Of a stretch of 64,000 bases of DNA, positions 27,152-34,458 are shown in pieces. Origin of the DNA: Haliscomenobacter sp040401995 (GTDB lineage Bacteria; Bacteroidota; Bacteroidia; Chitinophagales; Saprospiraceae); assembly GCA_040401995.1 (NCBI GenBank), contig JBBANM010000003.1:1-64000 (forward strand), written 5' to 3'. The notes under the pieces are model-generated. The model did not search any database. It was not told the DNA's origin and worked only from the letters and a program-made list of their open reading frames with translations. The translations under genes and the position numbers were made by a program. How positions within the stretch are numbered: position 1 is the first letter of the stretch; every line of letters starts with the position of its first letter.

Positions 27152-27685
27152 TTAAAAACTTATTTTACTCAAATCAATGGATTGGTAAAAAGACGCCAAA
27201 TCCATCAGTTTGCCCACTCCTTCATTTTTCGGGTCAATCAGGGTTGAAAAAAACAGATCCCCCTCGGTAATCGGCTCCCAAGGCGGCGGCGGCGACAAGC
27301 TCACACCTGCGCTGGTATGCATGTGCGAGCGCGCGGAAAAAAAATGCTTCACGTACTCTGCAGCGCTGATTATTCTGACCAAGCAATTGGGATCGGGTGT
27401 TTCTTTTTCTAAATTAAATGTAAGGTTGCAATACAATTTTGCAGAACTGGAAAAAGGCAAGCGAGTATCAAAATCCAAAATGCGCAGCCCGCATTTTAGT
27501 GGCGCAGCATACAATACATGATAATCCCAAAACACTGGTAACGTGGCGGAAAGCGCCGTTTTTTGCCAATAGAATTTGCTGTAATCTTTTTTATTCAACA
27601 CATACAAAACAACGGCGCCCGAACGGTTTAGTTTTTTTGCTAAATGCCAAATGTTCTCTTCGCAGTAATACGGGTGATAATGCAT
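27152..27685 (-). CDS. NTAQ1-type protein N-terminal glutamine amidohydrolase (WDYHV family)
   Basis: 177 residues. The diagnostic motifs of the eukaryotic NTAQ1 family are all present in order: YYCEENIW (Cys8), FWDYHVLYA (His56) and LDFDTRLPF (Asp71), followed by the family's C-terminal region. In the characterised enzyme these give a transglutaminase-like Cys-His-Asp triad that deamidates N-terminal glutamine of proteins to glutamate, a step in the arginine N-degron pathway. The length is close to that of the eukaryotic protein (~205), slightly shorter. No signal peptide, so cytoplasmic. No aminoacyl-protein transferase gene is adjacent, so its role in a bacterium is open. Downstream lies a B element. 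Confidence 0.88.
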   Translation of the reverse strand: MHYHPYYCEENIWHLAKKLNRSGAVVLYVLNKKDYSKFYWQKTALSATLPVFWDYHVLYAAPLKCGLRILDFDTRLPFSSSAKLYCNLTFNLEKETPDPNCLVRIISAAEYVKHFFSARSHMHTSAGVSLSPPPPWEPITEGDLFFSTLIDPKNEGVGKLMDLASFYQSIDLSKISF

Positions 27686-27758
27686 AACAGGTTTTCAAAA
27701 CAATCGACAAGGCGTAAAACTGGTTTTACGACTTGTCGATTGTTGTAATGTGATCTTG

Positions 27759-27963
27759 AAGTGTGTTTGGATTTTTAGTTCGCAAGCGAAAATGAGTCAA
27801 AATTTGCACCAACGAAGCGCGAAAAACGTTGAAAATCCCGACAAAGTCTGGAGAGTGTACCCCGACTTTGTCGGGGCAGGTCAGCGCTACATGAGTATTT
27901 TCGCAATGAAGTTGGGGTGAATTTTGGCCATTTGCAGAGCGAATAAAAAATCCAAACACACTC
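27759..27963. mobile_element. Family B miniature inverted-repeat element, GAGTGTG subtype (B1)
   Basis: About 205 bp from GTGTGTTTGGATTTTT to AAAAATCCAAACACACTC, followed by TTA. The interior shares the family core (TCAAAATTTGCACCAA and GAATTTTGGCCATTTGC) and has an extra stem, CCCGACAAAGTC with GACTTTGTCGGG. The right-hand TTA (27964-27966) is also the stop codon of the neighbouring lipoprotein gene. No coding capacity. Confidence 0.8.
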
Positions 27964-28593
27964 TTAAAATACCGTCGGCGCCTTATCCAATTTACCCCGC
28001 ACATAAAAGTACGCTTTTTCCTCCATTTTCATAAACGGAGTATCCTGTCCATTTTTTTCTTTTAGGAGTTCCACGGTTTCCTTCAACATACCTGATTCGT
28101 ATTGATAATGTTGGGTGATGCGAATTTTGTTGTACGGTGAAAAACTGCTTACGTTTTTAACCTGCAACACGATTTGTTGTTCGCGGAATTCCTTATCTGA
28201 TTTTCCGCTCCCCTCCCCTAGTGAAGCATGAATGATGGATTGCAACTGATTATTGGCCGCCGCAGCATAATTGAGTTCAAAATACATGGCCTGATCGCGA
28301 TCTCCGGCACGACCATCGTATTCAGGATGCAAACGGTGCAAATTTTTCGTTGATTTCCATTGATTTGGATAGCGTTTTTGGATTACGTCAAACACATAAT
28401 CGTAGGTTTCGTCGCGTTTCCATTGCCCGTCGGTATAGCGGTAAGCCTCGCTTACACCGTTCCAAATGATGGTATAGGTATCCTCAATTTGCGCCTTGGG
28501 CATCAAAGGAACAATGGCCGTTTTTGAACTCGAACAACTAAAACAACCGGTGAGTAAAAGGAGAATGAATAAAGAAAAAATGCGTGTTTTCAT
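27964..28593 (-). CDS. Lipoprotein of unknown function
   Basis: 209 residues. The signal peptide ends in LLLTGC (Cys about 17), followed by FSCSSS, typical of a Bacteroidota lipoprotein. The mature part is beta-rich with many charged residues (for example DTYTIIWNGVSEAYRYTDGQ and KIRITQHYQYESGMLKETV) and no family was recognised. It would sit in the outer or inner membrane. Its stop codon abuts a B element. The ~100 bp upstream, before the next repeat cluster, should carry the promoter. Confidence 0.75.
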   Translation of the reverse strand: MKTRIFSLFILLLLTGCFSCSSSKTAIVPLMPKAQIEDTYTIIWNGVSEAYRYTDGQWKRDETYDYVFDVIQKRYPNQWKSTKNLHRLHPEYDGRAGDRDQAMYFELNYAAAANNQLQSIIHASLGEGSGKSDKEFREQQIVLQVKNVSSFSPYNKIRITQHYQYESGMLKETVELLKEKNGQDTPFMKMEEKAYFYVRGKLDKAPTVF

Positions 28594-28697
28594 TTTGCTA
28601 AACTTTGTTTGGTGATGAATGATGTCACAAAGTTCAGCCTTGACGACCGCTTAAAAATTGACAAATGTTACAATCGTTCAGGGTGTGTTTAGATTTT

Positions 28698-29050
28698 TAT
28701 ACTTCGCGTCGTCAAGTTTCGAGCATGAAAAATAACGATCCGGTTCACGTAAAAGGACAACTGTTTTTCACATCTGAATCTATTGTCATTCTAAAATACA
28801 CCACAGATTGCTCAGATTGCACAGATTCTTACCGCCTTCGGCGTAAGCACGATTCCACAGATAGTAGAGACACGATTCATCGCGTCTACCCAATCTGTGG
28901 AATCGTGCTTGTGATGCAATCACAAGAATCTGTGGAATCTGTGTATCTGTGGTCGATAATCATTTGACGCAGTCAATTTTTAAGCGTTAATAAAGATAAA
29001 ACTCCAAATTTTAATATTTTTCCATGCTCAAAACTTGACAGCGTTAAGTA
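28698..29050 (-). mobile_element. Family A inverted-repeat element (A1), reverse orientation
   Basis: 353 bp, from TATACTTCGCGTCGTCAAGT to the mirrored ACTTGACAGCGTTAAGTA. The interior is built of repeated ACAGATTC words that fold into nested stems (CCACAGATT / AATCTGTGG). It is opposite in orientation to the copies at 32349 and 37906 and more diverged, with an extra palindrome inserted at 28864. Non-coding; the reading frame 28665-28967 is a chance frame through it. Confidence 0.8.
28864..28889. repeat. GTAGAG...CTAC palindromic insert inside the A1 element
   Basis: GTAGAGACACGATTCATCGC then GTCTAC, a near-perfect inverted repeat. The A2 and A3 copies have no equivalent at this point, so it entered A1 after the family spread. 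It is the same repeat type as 105-132 and 5148-5174. Confidence 0.75.
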
Positions 29051-29116
29051 CGCTTCGCAAGCGTAGTGAGTCAAAATTTGCAGCGCGAATAAAAAATCCA
29101 AACACACTCTTATAGA

Positions 29117-29701
29117 TTACTTTTGATCGCGAATTTTTTTGCGCAAACGACTCAAACTCTCCCTTTCCAAACCCAGGTAGGACGCAATGTGGTACAATGG
29201 GATCCGCTCAAAAAGCTGGGGCTCTTCCTCCAATAATTGCAAGTAACGCTGTTCGCCATCCAAAAAAAGGAAACTTTCCACCCGTTTGGTGGTGGTGGTG
29301 TAAGCTTGCTCGGCAATCAAGCGCCCAAATCGTTCCCAGTTTTTGGATTGCTGATAGGCCATCTCCAAAGTTTCAAGGTTAAAACAAACGATCTCGGCGT
29401 CTTCCAGCGCTTGAATATAGTACCGACTTGGGGTATGTTGCAAAAAACTATGGTAATCCACCACAAATTGATCTTCGAAAAAAAAGTGGCTATTGACCTC
29501 CTTGCCATCCATGAGGTAGTACATGCGAAAAACCCCGGAGTTGATAAAGCCAATTTCCCGACAGGCTTTTTCTTCTTCCAAAAAGTTCGTTTTGGCAGCT
29601 ATTTTTCTAGTGCGCAAAAACGGTTCAAACAACTGACAATCCGCCTCGCTCAAAAAAGATTTTTGTTGGAGATAGGTTTTAAATTGGGCAAATGAACTCA
29701 T
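29117..29701 (-). CDS. Crp/Fnr-family transcriptional regulator
   Basis: 194 residues. An N-terminal cyclic-nucleotide-binding-like beta-roll (about 25-115, with the FINSGVFRMYYLMDGKEVNS stretch) is joined by a long helix to a C-terminal helix-turn-helix (IPLYHIASYLGLERESLSRL). The canonical cAMP phosphate-binding Arg-Ser motif is not obvious, as is usual for this Bacteroidota subgroup, which responds to unknown signals. It starts 13 bp after the DUF1684 gene on the same strand and is probably co-transcribed. Presence of a cAMP cyclase at 17783 in the same window is noted, but a link is only conjecture. Confidence 0.88.
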   Translation of the reverse strand: MSSFAQFKTYLQQKSFLSEADCQLFEPFLRTRKIAAKTNFLEEEKACREIGFINSGVFRMYYLMDGKEVNSHFFFEDQFVVDYHSFLQHTPSRYYIQALEDAEIVCFNLETLEMAYQQSKNWERFGRLIAEQAYTTTTKRVESFLFLDGEQRYLQLLEEEPQLFERIPLYHIASYLGLERESLSRLRKKIRDQK

Positions 29702-29714
29702 GGTTATTTATAGA

Positions 29715-30641
29715 TTATTCATGATTTCCAAACCGTTTTTCACCGGCAGTTATTGCCAGCTGTAAGTTGTTTTGCGCAGGCGGCAGCGGACAAGTTGCAA
29801 ATTCTGTAAACGCACAAGGCGGGTTGATGGATTGGTTGAAATCCAGGATGGTGTTACCGCTAGCATCTGGTTTGTCGGCATACAAAAACCGACCGGAGGG
29901 GTAAGTATGCTTTTCATTGGTTTTATCAGCAAAAAGGATAAACAACTTATCTTCACTTTCCACAGCATCCAAACGCAGCGTTTTTCCTTTGAGTTTAAAA
30001 ACTAATGTCCCCGGAGAGGTCTGCAAAGTCGTTTGTCCCAACACGTCCACAATCGGGATTTTGCGTTCGGTAGTGGTGGTTTCTAGTTTGGCGATTACTT
30101 TCCATTTGCCGTCAACCGGGTAGGTTTCAAGGCCCTTGAATGACAACAAAGCTGGGCTTTCCAGATCCCTCAACCGCACGCCGATTTTGTCGCCCCGTTT
30201 GATGATGAACCAGCGCAAAGATTGGTGTTTCAGTATTACCTGTTCTTTTATTCCCGCTCCAAATATTTTTGTTTTTTCAACTTTCTGCTCGCCTTGCCAA
30301 ACATTGGCCTCCAAGGGCGATTCCACCCATACTTCGCCATTTTCCAAGATCAGCTTCCCTAAATACTCGGCGCATTTGTTTTTGGGAAAAACGATGGCAT
30401 TGGTTCTCGCCCCGCCAAAGGTATTGCTTCCTGGCTCCAGCCAATACAAACCAGCTAAATTCAACCAGCCGTCTTCTTTTTTGAGCGCTTCTTCCCGTTT
30501 TTGATGCCAGGTTTTGATCGATTCGATGTACTGTGGATCATCGCCGCTCGTAGCGCTGATCAACAAGTAGCTGAATACCAATAAAGCAATATTCCGCCAA
30601 GAAGAATAGGTGGCCGCTGGGAAAGATATCATGAATTGCAT
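29715..30641 (-). CDS. DUF1684 domain protein, exported
   Basis: 308 residues with an N-terminal hydrophobic segment (IALLVFSYLLISATS) that is a signal peptide or anchor; an alternative ATG lies three codons in. The rest matches the DUF1684 pattern: SIKTWHQKREEALKKEDGWL, NLAGLYWLEPGSNTFGG, and the C-terminal YPSGRFLYADKP and DFNQSINPPCAFTEFATCPL. The family has a beta-barrel-like fold and unknown function; it is common in Bacteroidota and Actinobacteria. It heads a probable two-gene unit with the Crp-type regulator. Confidence 0.85.
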   Translation of the reverse strand: MQFMISFPAATYSSWRNIALLVFSYLLISATSGDDPQYIESIKTWHQKREEALKKEDGWLNLAGLYWLEPGSNTFGGARTNAIVFPKNKCAEYLGKLILENGEVWVESPLEANVWQGEQKVEKTKIFGAGIKEQVILKHQSLRWFIIKRGDKIGVRLRDLESPALLSFKGLETYPVDGKWKVIAKLETTTTERKIPIVDVLGQTTLQTSPGTLVFKLKGKTLRLDAVESEDKLFILFADKTNEKHTYPSGRFLYADKPDASGNTILDFNQSINPPCAFTEFATCPLPPAQNNLQLAITAGEKRFGNHE

Positions 30642-30849
30642 GGCTGAATTTTTTTTGTAAAACTAACTAATTCCATCTGAAAAATAGAATTTAATATTCC
30701 GCGGTGGTAACTTTTTAATGCTAAAATTCTATCCCTCCCAGTAGGTTGCCCGCTCAAATAATCCGTCATTTTAATATGGACTGAACCAAAGTAAAAAAAT
30801 CCTTAATTTTCAAGTTTACCTACACCACACCACAATAGATCGCTTTGCT

Positions 30850-32337
30850 ATGAAAAAAATCATTCTGTCACTCTTCACCATTGTTACCATGAGTCATTTC
30901 ACATCCGCCCAAGGCATCTTTGAAGGACAAAACGACGTTGGCGCAGTGCTGCATAGCGGAAAAACTGTCTACGATGCCGCTTCGCAAACGTATACTTTAG
31001 AAGGCGCTGGCGCCAATATTTGGTTCAAAAAAGACGAATTTCATTACGCCTGGAAGAAACAAACCGGTGATTTTATTCTGCAGGCGCGTGGGGTGTTGCA
31101 AGGCAAAGGCGTAGACGCGCACCGCAAATTTGGTTGGATGGTGCGCACCAGTTTGGACACCAGCGCGGCGATGGTTTGCGCTACTGTTCATGGCGATGGC
31201 CTCACCTCGATCCAATACCGCAAAGTTGCGGGCGGCAATGTAGAAGAGGTTCGCTCGCCGGTGAACATGCCCGATGTGCTACAAATTGAGCGTAAAGGAG
31301 GTCGCTGGTTTCTATCGGTGGCCCAGTTTGGCGATGAGTTTTGGACTGTCGAAGTTCCGGATATTAGTCTGCCTAATGAAATGTATGCAGGTCTTTTTGT
31401 TTGTAGCCACAACAAAGACGTGGTGGAACAAGTCAAATTCAGCAATGTGCGCGTGGTTATTCCTCCCAAACCTGATTATGTACCTTACAAAGATTATCTG
31501 GGTAGTCATATTGAGCTATTGGACCTTGCTTCTGGCGATCGACAAATACTTTATTCTGAAAATACTAGCATGCAGGCGCCCAACTGGTTGCCCGACAACA
31601 AGGGGTTGATCTACAACAAAAGCGGTTTGATTTATCGACTGGACTTTGCCACTTTGAAGCCCGAGGTGCTCAACACCGATTTTGTCCAAAAAAACAACAA
31701 CGACCACGTGATCTCTTTTGATGGAAAAATGTTGGGACTCAGCAGTTCTAGTGGCGATCCCAAATTTGGTTCCATGATTTATACGGTGCCGCTTATTGGA
31801 GGAAAACCCACGCAGATTACCCCCATTGGCCCCTCCTACTTGCATGGCTGGTCGCCCGATGGAAAATGGCTGACCTTTACTGGACAGCGTAACGGCGAGT
31901 TTGACATTTACGTTGTTCCTTCAAAAGGGGGCAAAGAAATTCAACTGACCAATACGCCAGGAAACGACGATGGCTCGGAGTACAGCCCCGATGGCAAATA
32001 CATCTACTTCAACTCCACGCGTAGCGGGTACATGCAGCTCTGGCGCATGACGGCCAAGGGCAAAGATCAAACCCGCCTAACCAATGATGAGTTGAATAAT
32101 TGGTTTCCTCATATTTCGCCAGATGGAAAATGGATCGTATTCCTTTCCTACTTGCCAGATGTAAAACCCAATGATCATCCATTTTACCAACACGTTTACT
32201 TGCGCATGATGCCGGTGGATGGCAGTCAACCGCCCAAGGTCATTGCGTATTTGTTTGGCGGACAAGGCACTATCAATACCCCTTCTTGGTCGCCCGATGG
32301 GAAGAAAGTAGCGTTTGTGAGCAATACGGGGATGTAA
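30850..32337 (+). CDS. Secreted TolB-like (PD40) beta-propeller protein
   Basis: 495 residues with a cleavable signal peptide (LSLFTIVTMSHFTSA). Residues ~25-200 are a beta-sandwich-like domain resembling DUF1349/concanavalin-type modules (AWKKQTGDFILQARGVLQGK). The C-terminal half is a WD40-like propeller with PD40 motifs: SPDGKWLTFTG, SPDGKYIYFNSTR, SPDGKWIVFLS and SPDGKKVAFVSN. Likely periplasmic or surface-exposed, binding a glycan or protein partner; no catalytic residues are evident. It is convergent with the gene at 32763, with an A element and a terminator between them. Confidence 0.85.
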   Translation: MKKIILSLFTIVTMSHFTSAQGIFEGQNDVGAVLHSGKTVYDAASQTYTLEGAGANIWFKKDEFHYAWKKQTGDFILQARGVLQGKGVDAHRKFGWMVRTSLDTSAAMVCATVHGDGLTSIQYRKVAGGNVEEVRSPVNMPDVLQIERKGGRWFLSVAQFGDEFWTVEVPDISLPNEMYAGLFVCSHNKDVVEQVKFSNVRVVIPPKPDYVPYKDYLGSHIELLDLASGDRQILYSENTSMQAPNWLPDNKGLIYNKSGLIYRLDFATLKPEVLNTDFVQKNNNDHVISFDGKMLGLSSSSGDPKFGSMIYTVPLIGGKPTQITPIGPSYLHGWSPDGKWLTFTGQRNGEFDIYVVPSKGGKEIQLTNTPGNDDGSEYSPDGKYIYFNSTRSGYMQLWRMTAKGKDQTRLTNDELNNWFPHISPDGKWIVFLSYLPDVKPNDHPFYQHVYLRMMPVDGSQPPKVIAYLFGGQGTINTPSWSPDGKKVAFVSNTGM

Positions 32338-32348
32338 GGATAAGAAGT

Positions 32349-32690
32349 TATACTTAACGCTGTCAAGTTTCGAGTATGGGAAAATTTTACAATTTTTAGT
32401 TTTATCTGGGTTAACGCCGAATAATTGACTCCGTCAAATGATGATCGACCACAGATTCACAGATTCCACAGATTCTTGTGATTGCATCACAAGCGAGATT
32501 CCACAGATTAGGGATTTGTTCAATCTGTGGAATCTCGCTTACGCCGAAGGCGATAAGAATCTGTGAATCTGTGGTGGATTTTCTGTGGTGAATTTTAGGA
32601 TGACAAGAGATTTAGATTTGAAAAAAAGTTGTCCTTTACCTGAACCGGATCGTTATTTTTCATGCTCGAAACTTGACGACGCGAAGTATA
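32349..32690 (+). mobile_element. Family A inverted-repeat element (A2)
   Basis: 342 bp. The ends TATACTTAACGCTGTCAAGT and ACTTGACGACGCGAAGTATA are ~29-bp imperfect inverted repeats flanked by TA on both sides, as for Tc1/mariner (IS630)-type insertion. The interior consists of ACAGATTC-based nested stems, including ATTCCACAGATT / AATCTGTGGAAT and CGCCGAAGGCG. About 95% like A3 at 37906. No coding capacity. Confidence 0.85.
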
Positions 32691-32700
32691 TATTTCAATA

Positions 32701-32742
32701 AAAAAGGGCGGAATCACATACAAATGATTCCGCCCTTTTTTT
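32701..32742. terminator. Bidirectional rho-independent terminator
   Basis: A perfect 16-bp stem, AAAAAGGGCGGAATCA with TGATTCCGCCCTTTTT, 8-base loop, with A and T tracts on both sides. It serves the convergent genes at 30850 (+) and 32763 (-). Confidence 0.92.
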
Positions 32743-32762
32743 CGGTATGGAATTAGAATCAA

Positions 32763-33344
32763 TTATTCCGTAATCCCAAACTGATCTTTCGATGGCAAGG
32801 ACAACATACTGATGGCTTTCACCGCACCCGGAGTAGGATCAGGGGACTTATCAACATTTTTCACCCACGACATCATATCGCCAGCTTTGGAAATACCTTG
32901 GATGATCCATTCGATATCGCGGTTGTCGTCGATGGCGGAATCAATATAGAGCGCATACCCCATTTTGTTCATCGCTTCAATACTAGCTTCCTTGATGAAC
33001 CAGCTGCCTTCATCCTTGGTTTCGCCCCATTGACCGCCAATATAAGTGCCATTTGGACTAAATTGATACCAGGTGCCTTTGTTTTGGCGAGCTGGAATGA
33101 GTTTATTTTCCCCCATAGGAATTACATAAAACTCAAAAACCCAGTAGTTATTCGTCAACAAACGAACAGCTTCAGAGTTGCCGGGCGTAATAGCGGCGGC
33201 GGCTGTTCCTTTTTGATCGATTCCGGTTAAAGAACCAATGTTGCGGTGACCTTTTACCCGGTTACACTGTGTAAAAGCAAACATCAAAGCTAAAATGAGC
33301 GCTACCACTGCTGCGCCGATCCAAATCACTCTATTTTTCTTCAT
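32763..33344 (-). CDS. Exported protein of unknown function
   Basis: 193 residues. A basic start and one hydrophobic helix (VIWIGAAVVALILALMFAFT) lead to a Cys (TQC) that could be a lipobox but lacks the usual residues before it, so a membrane anchor is also possible. The soluble part contains NNYWVFEFYVIPMGENKLIP and GTWYQFSPNGTYIGGQWGET, a lipocalin-like beta pattern seen in small Bacteroidota proteins. No function can be assigned. It ends just before the strong terminator at 32701. Confidence 0.7.
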   Translation of the reverse strand: MKKNRVIWIGAAVVALILALMFAFTQCNRVKGHRNIGSLTGIDQKGTAAAAITPGNSEAVRLLTNNYWVFEFYVIPMGENKLIPARQNKGTWYQFSPNGTYIGGQWGETKDEGSWFIKEASIEAMNKMGYALYIDSAIDDNRDIEWIIQGISKAGDMMSWVKNVDKSPDPTPGAVKAISMLSLPSKDQFGITE

Positions 33345-33445
33345 GACGGGATTATTTATCGTCTCATTACTTAATTCGCGCCCAAGGTATAATTTTTTTT
33401 GAACAGACCCGAAAAACCGATAACAATATCAATCATCCGCGGCAA

Positions 33446-34105
33446 CTAGCCAGCACCCAATACTGATAATATTTTCAGAAACCGTTGACTTTCAAAATTT
33501 GGGATCACCAAATCGGATTCATCTTGCAAATCATCAGCCTTGCCGACACCAACTACAAAAAAATCATCCAATACGGCAGCGTTGTCTTTGGAATGTTCAA
33601 AAACGATGGTTTGATCAGGCCGCATGTTCATCTCTTGCGCCGTTTGTTCATACACACTCAGCGGAACTGGCGACCAGGAGGGAGCAGTTGACTCGTTCAC
33701 CGCATAAAAAAGATGCGTCAGTTGCAACCGGTTTAACAATTTGCGAGTATTGGGATAAGGGGAAACAATACCCAGCGTAAGCCCTTTGTGTTTGAGTTCT
33801 TTGATGAAATTCACCACGCCATCCAAGACATGATCTGGCGTCACTTCAGCCATTTCGCGTTCCATCCAATGGTCTATTTCTTCCATGACCGCGGTTAACT
33901 GTTGGGAATCGAGCGTTTTGTTCGCTTCGCTAAACAATTGCTGTATGGCTACCAAACGAAAAGCACCATAAAGATGATCGTTTTCACTCCATTCGCTGGT
34001 CAGTTGCCAACCATAGCGGGGCGCAAATTGTTCAAGCGCAGCGATAAAAAAAGGTTGGGTGTCCAAGATGACCCCTTCGAGGTTAAAAATACAAGCTTTG
34101 ATCAT
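33446..34105 (-). CDS. HAD-superfamily protein lacking canonical catalytic aspartates
   Basis: 219 residues with the overall order of beta-phosphoglucomutase-like HAD hydrolases: motif I region at residues 5-12, a helical cap, LGIVSPYPNTRKLLNRL (motif II region) and TIVFEHSKDNAAVL (motif IV region). However, motif I reads FNLEG instead of FDxDG, so the nucleophile Asp is Asn8 and the acid/base Asp is Glu10; motif IV has VFEHS in place of VFEDS. This predicts loss of phosphatase chemistry. The decayed second copy at 38264 also keeps NLEG, so the change predates the duplication. Divergent from the DUF1800 gene. Confidence 0.82.
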   Translation of the reverse strand: MIKACIFNLEGVILDTQPFFIAALEQFAPRYGWQLTSEWSENDHLYGAFRLVAIQQLFSEANKTLDSQQLTAVMEEIDHWMEREMAEVTPDHVLDGVVNFIKELKHKGLTLGIVSPYPNTRKLLNRLQLTHLFYAVNESTAPSWSPVPLSVYEQTAQEMNMRPDQTIVFEHSKDNAAVLDDFFVVGVGKADDLQDESDLVIPNFESQRFLKILSVLGAG

Positions 34106-34458
34106 GTTGATTATTCATTTTATGTTGGGGTAGTTGGATCAGTTTTGCTGTTGGCAATAAATTTAGCAAATCCTTGTCGGGTCTTTAAACCTTGTTGGGA
34201 AAAAAAAGTCTAAAGCCGCGAATTAAAAAAATCCTTTTATCGTTTTATTCGTATAAAACATAAAAAGGCTCTATTTTTATGTGGTACTAATTCAAGTTGA
34301 CCCCTCCACTCAGTTTTTGCAAACTTCCTATACGCTGTACATTAAATAGTTGAGAAACAATATATTATTTCTAAACACTTTCAAACGACCCTATTAGAAT
34401 CGTTTGAAGTGTGTGTTTTTTATTCATTTGATATAACCTAATCACAAACCGATACTTT
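34106..34458. other. 353-bp divergent promoter region of the HAD and DUF1800 genes
   Basis: Gene-free. Must contain start signals for both the minus-strand HAD gene and the plus-strand DUF1800 gene. A TTTTTGC at ~34314 followed by TACATTAAA about 20 bases on is a weak match to the Bacteroidota -33/-7 promoter. The hairpin at 34381 is the only strong element and is conserved in the duplicate. Confidence 0.55.
34381..34407 (+). promoter_or_regulatory. Hairpin or operator upstream of DUF1800, copy 1
   Basis: TCAAACGA pairs perfectly with TCGTTTGA across an 11-base interior. It lies 51 bp before the start codon. The equivalent site in the duplicated unit keeps the pairing though the bases changed, so the inverted repeat seems selected. 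It could be an RNA stem in the 5' untranslated region or a dimeric operator. Confidence 0.6.

Larger units (their letters stand above)
28681..29109. mobile_element. Family B element split by a family A element (nested)
   Basis: The left end GGGTGTGTTTAGATTTTT and right end AAAAATCCAAACACACTC are B termini (GAGTGTG subtype), the right one followed by TTA. Between them the B sequence is broken at 28697 by a complete A element (28698-29050), after which B text resumes (TCGCAAGCGTAGTGAGTCAA ... ATTTGCAGCGCG). The B core is partly deleted. Fills the gap between two minus-strand genes. Confidence 0.7.

Noticed and set aside
28665..28967. 100-residue plus-strand reading frame
   Set aside because: Lies wholly inside the nested A and B elements; its repeats come from the ACAGATTC stems, so it is not a coding sequence.
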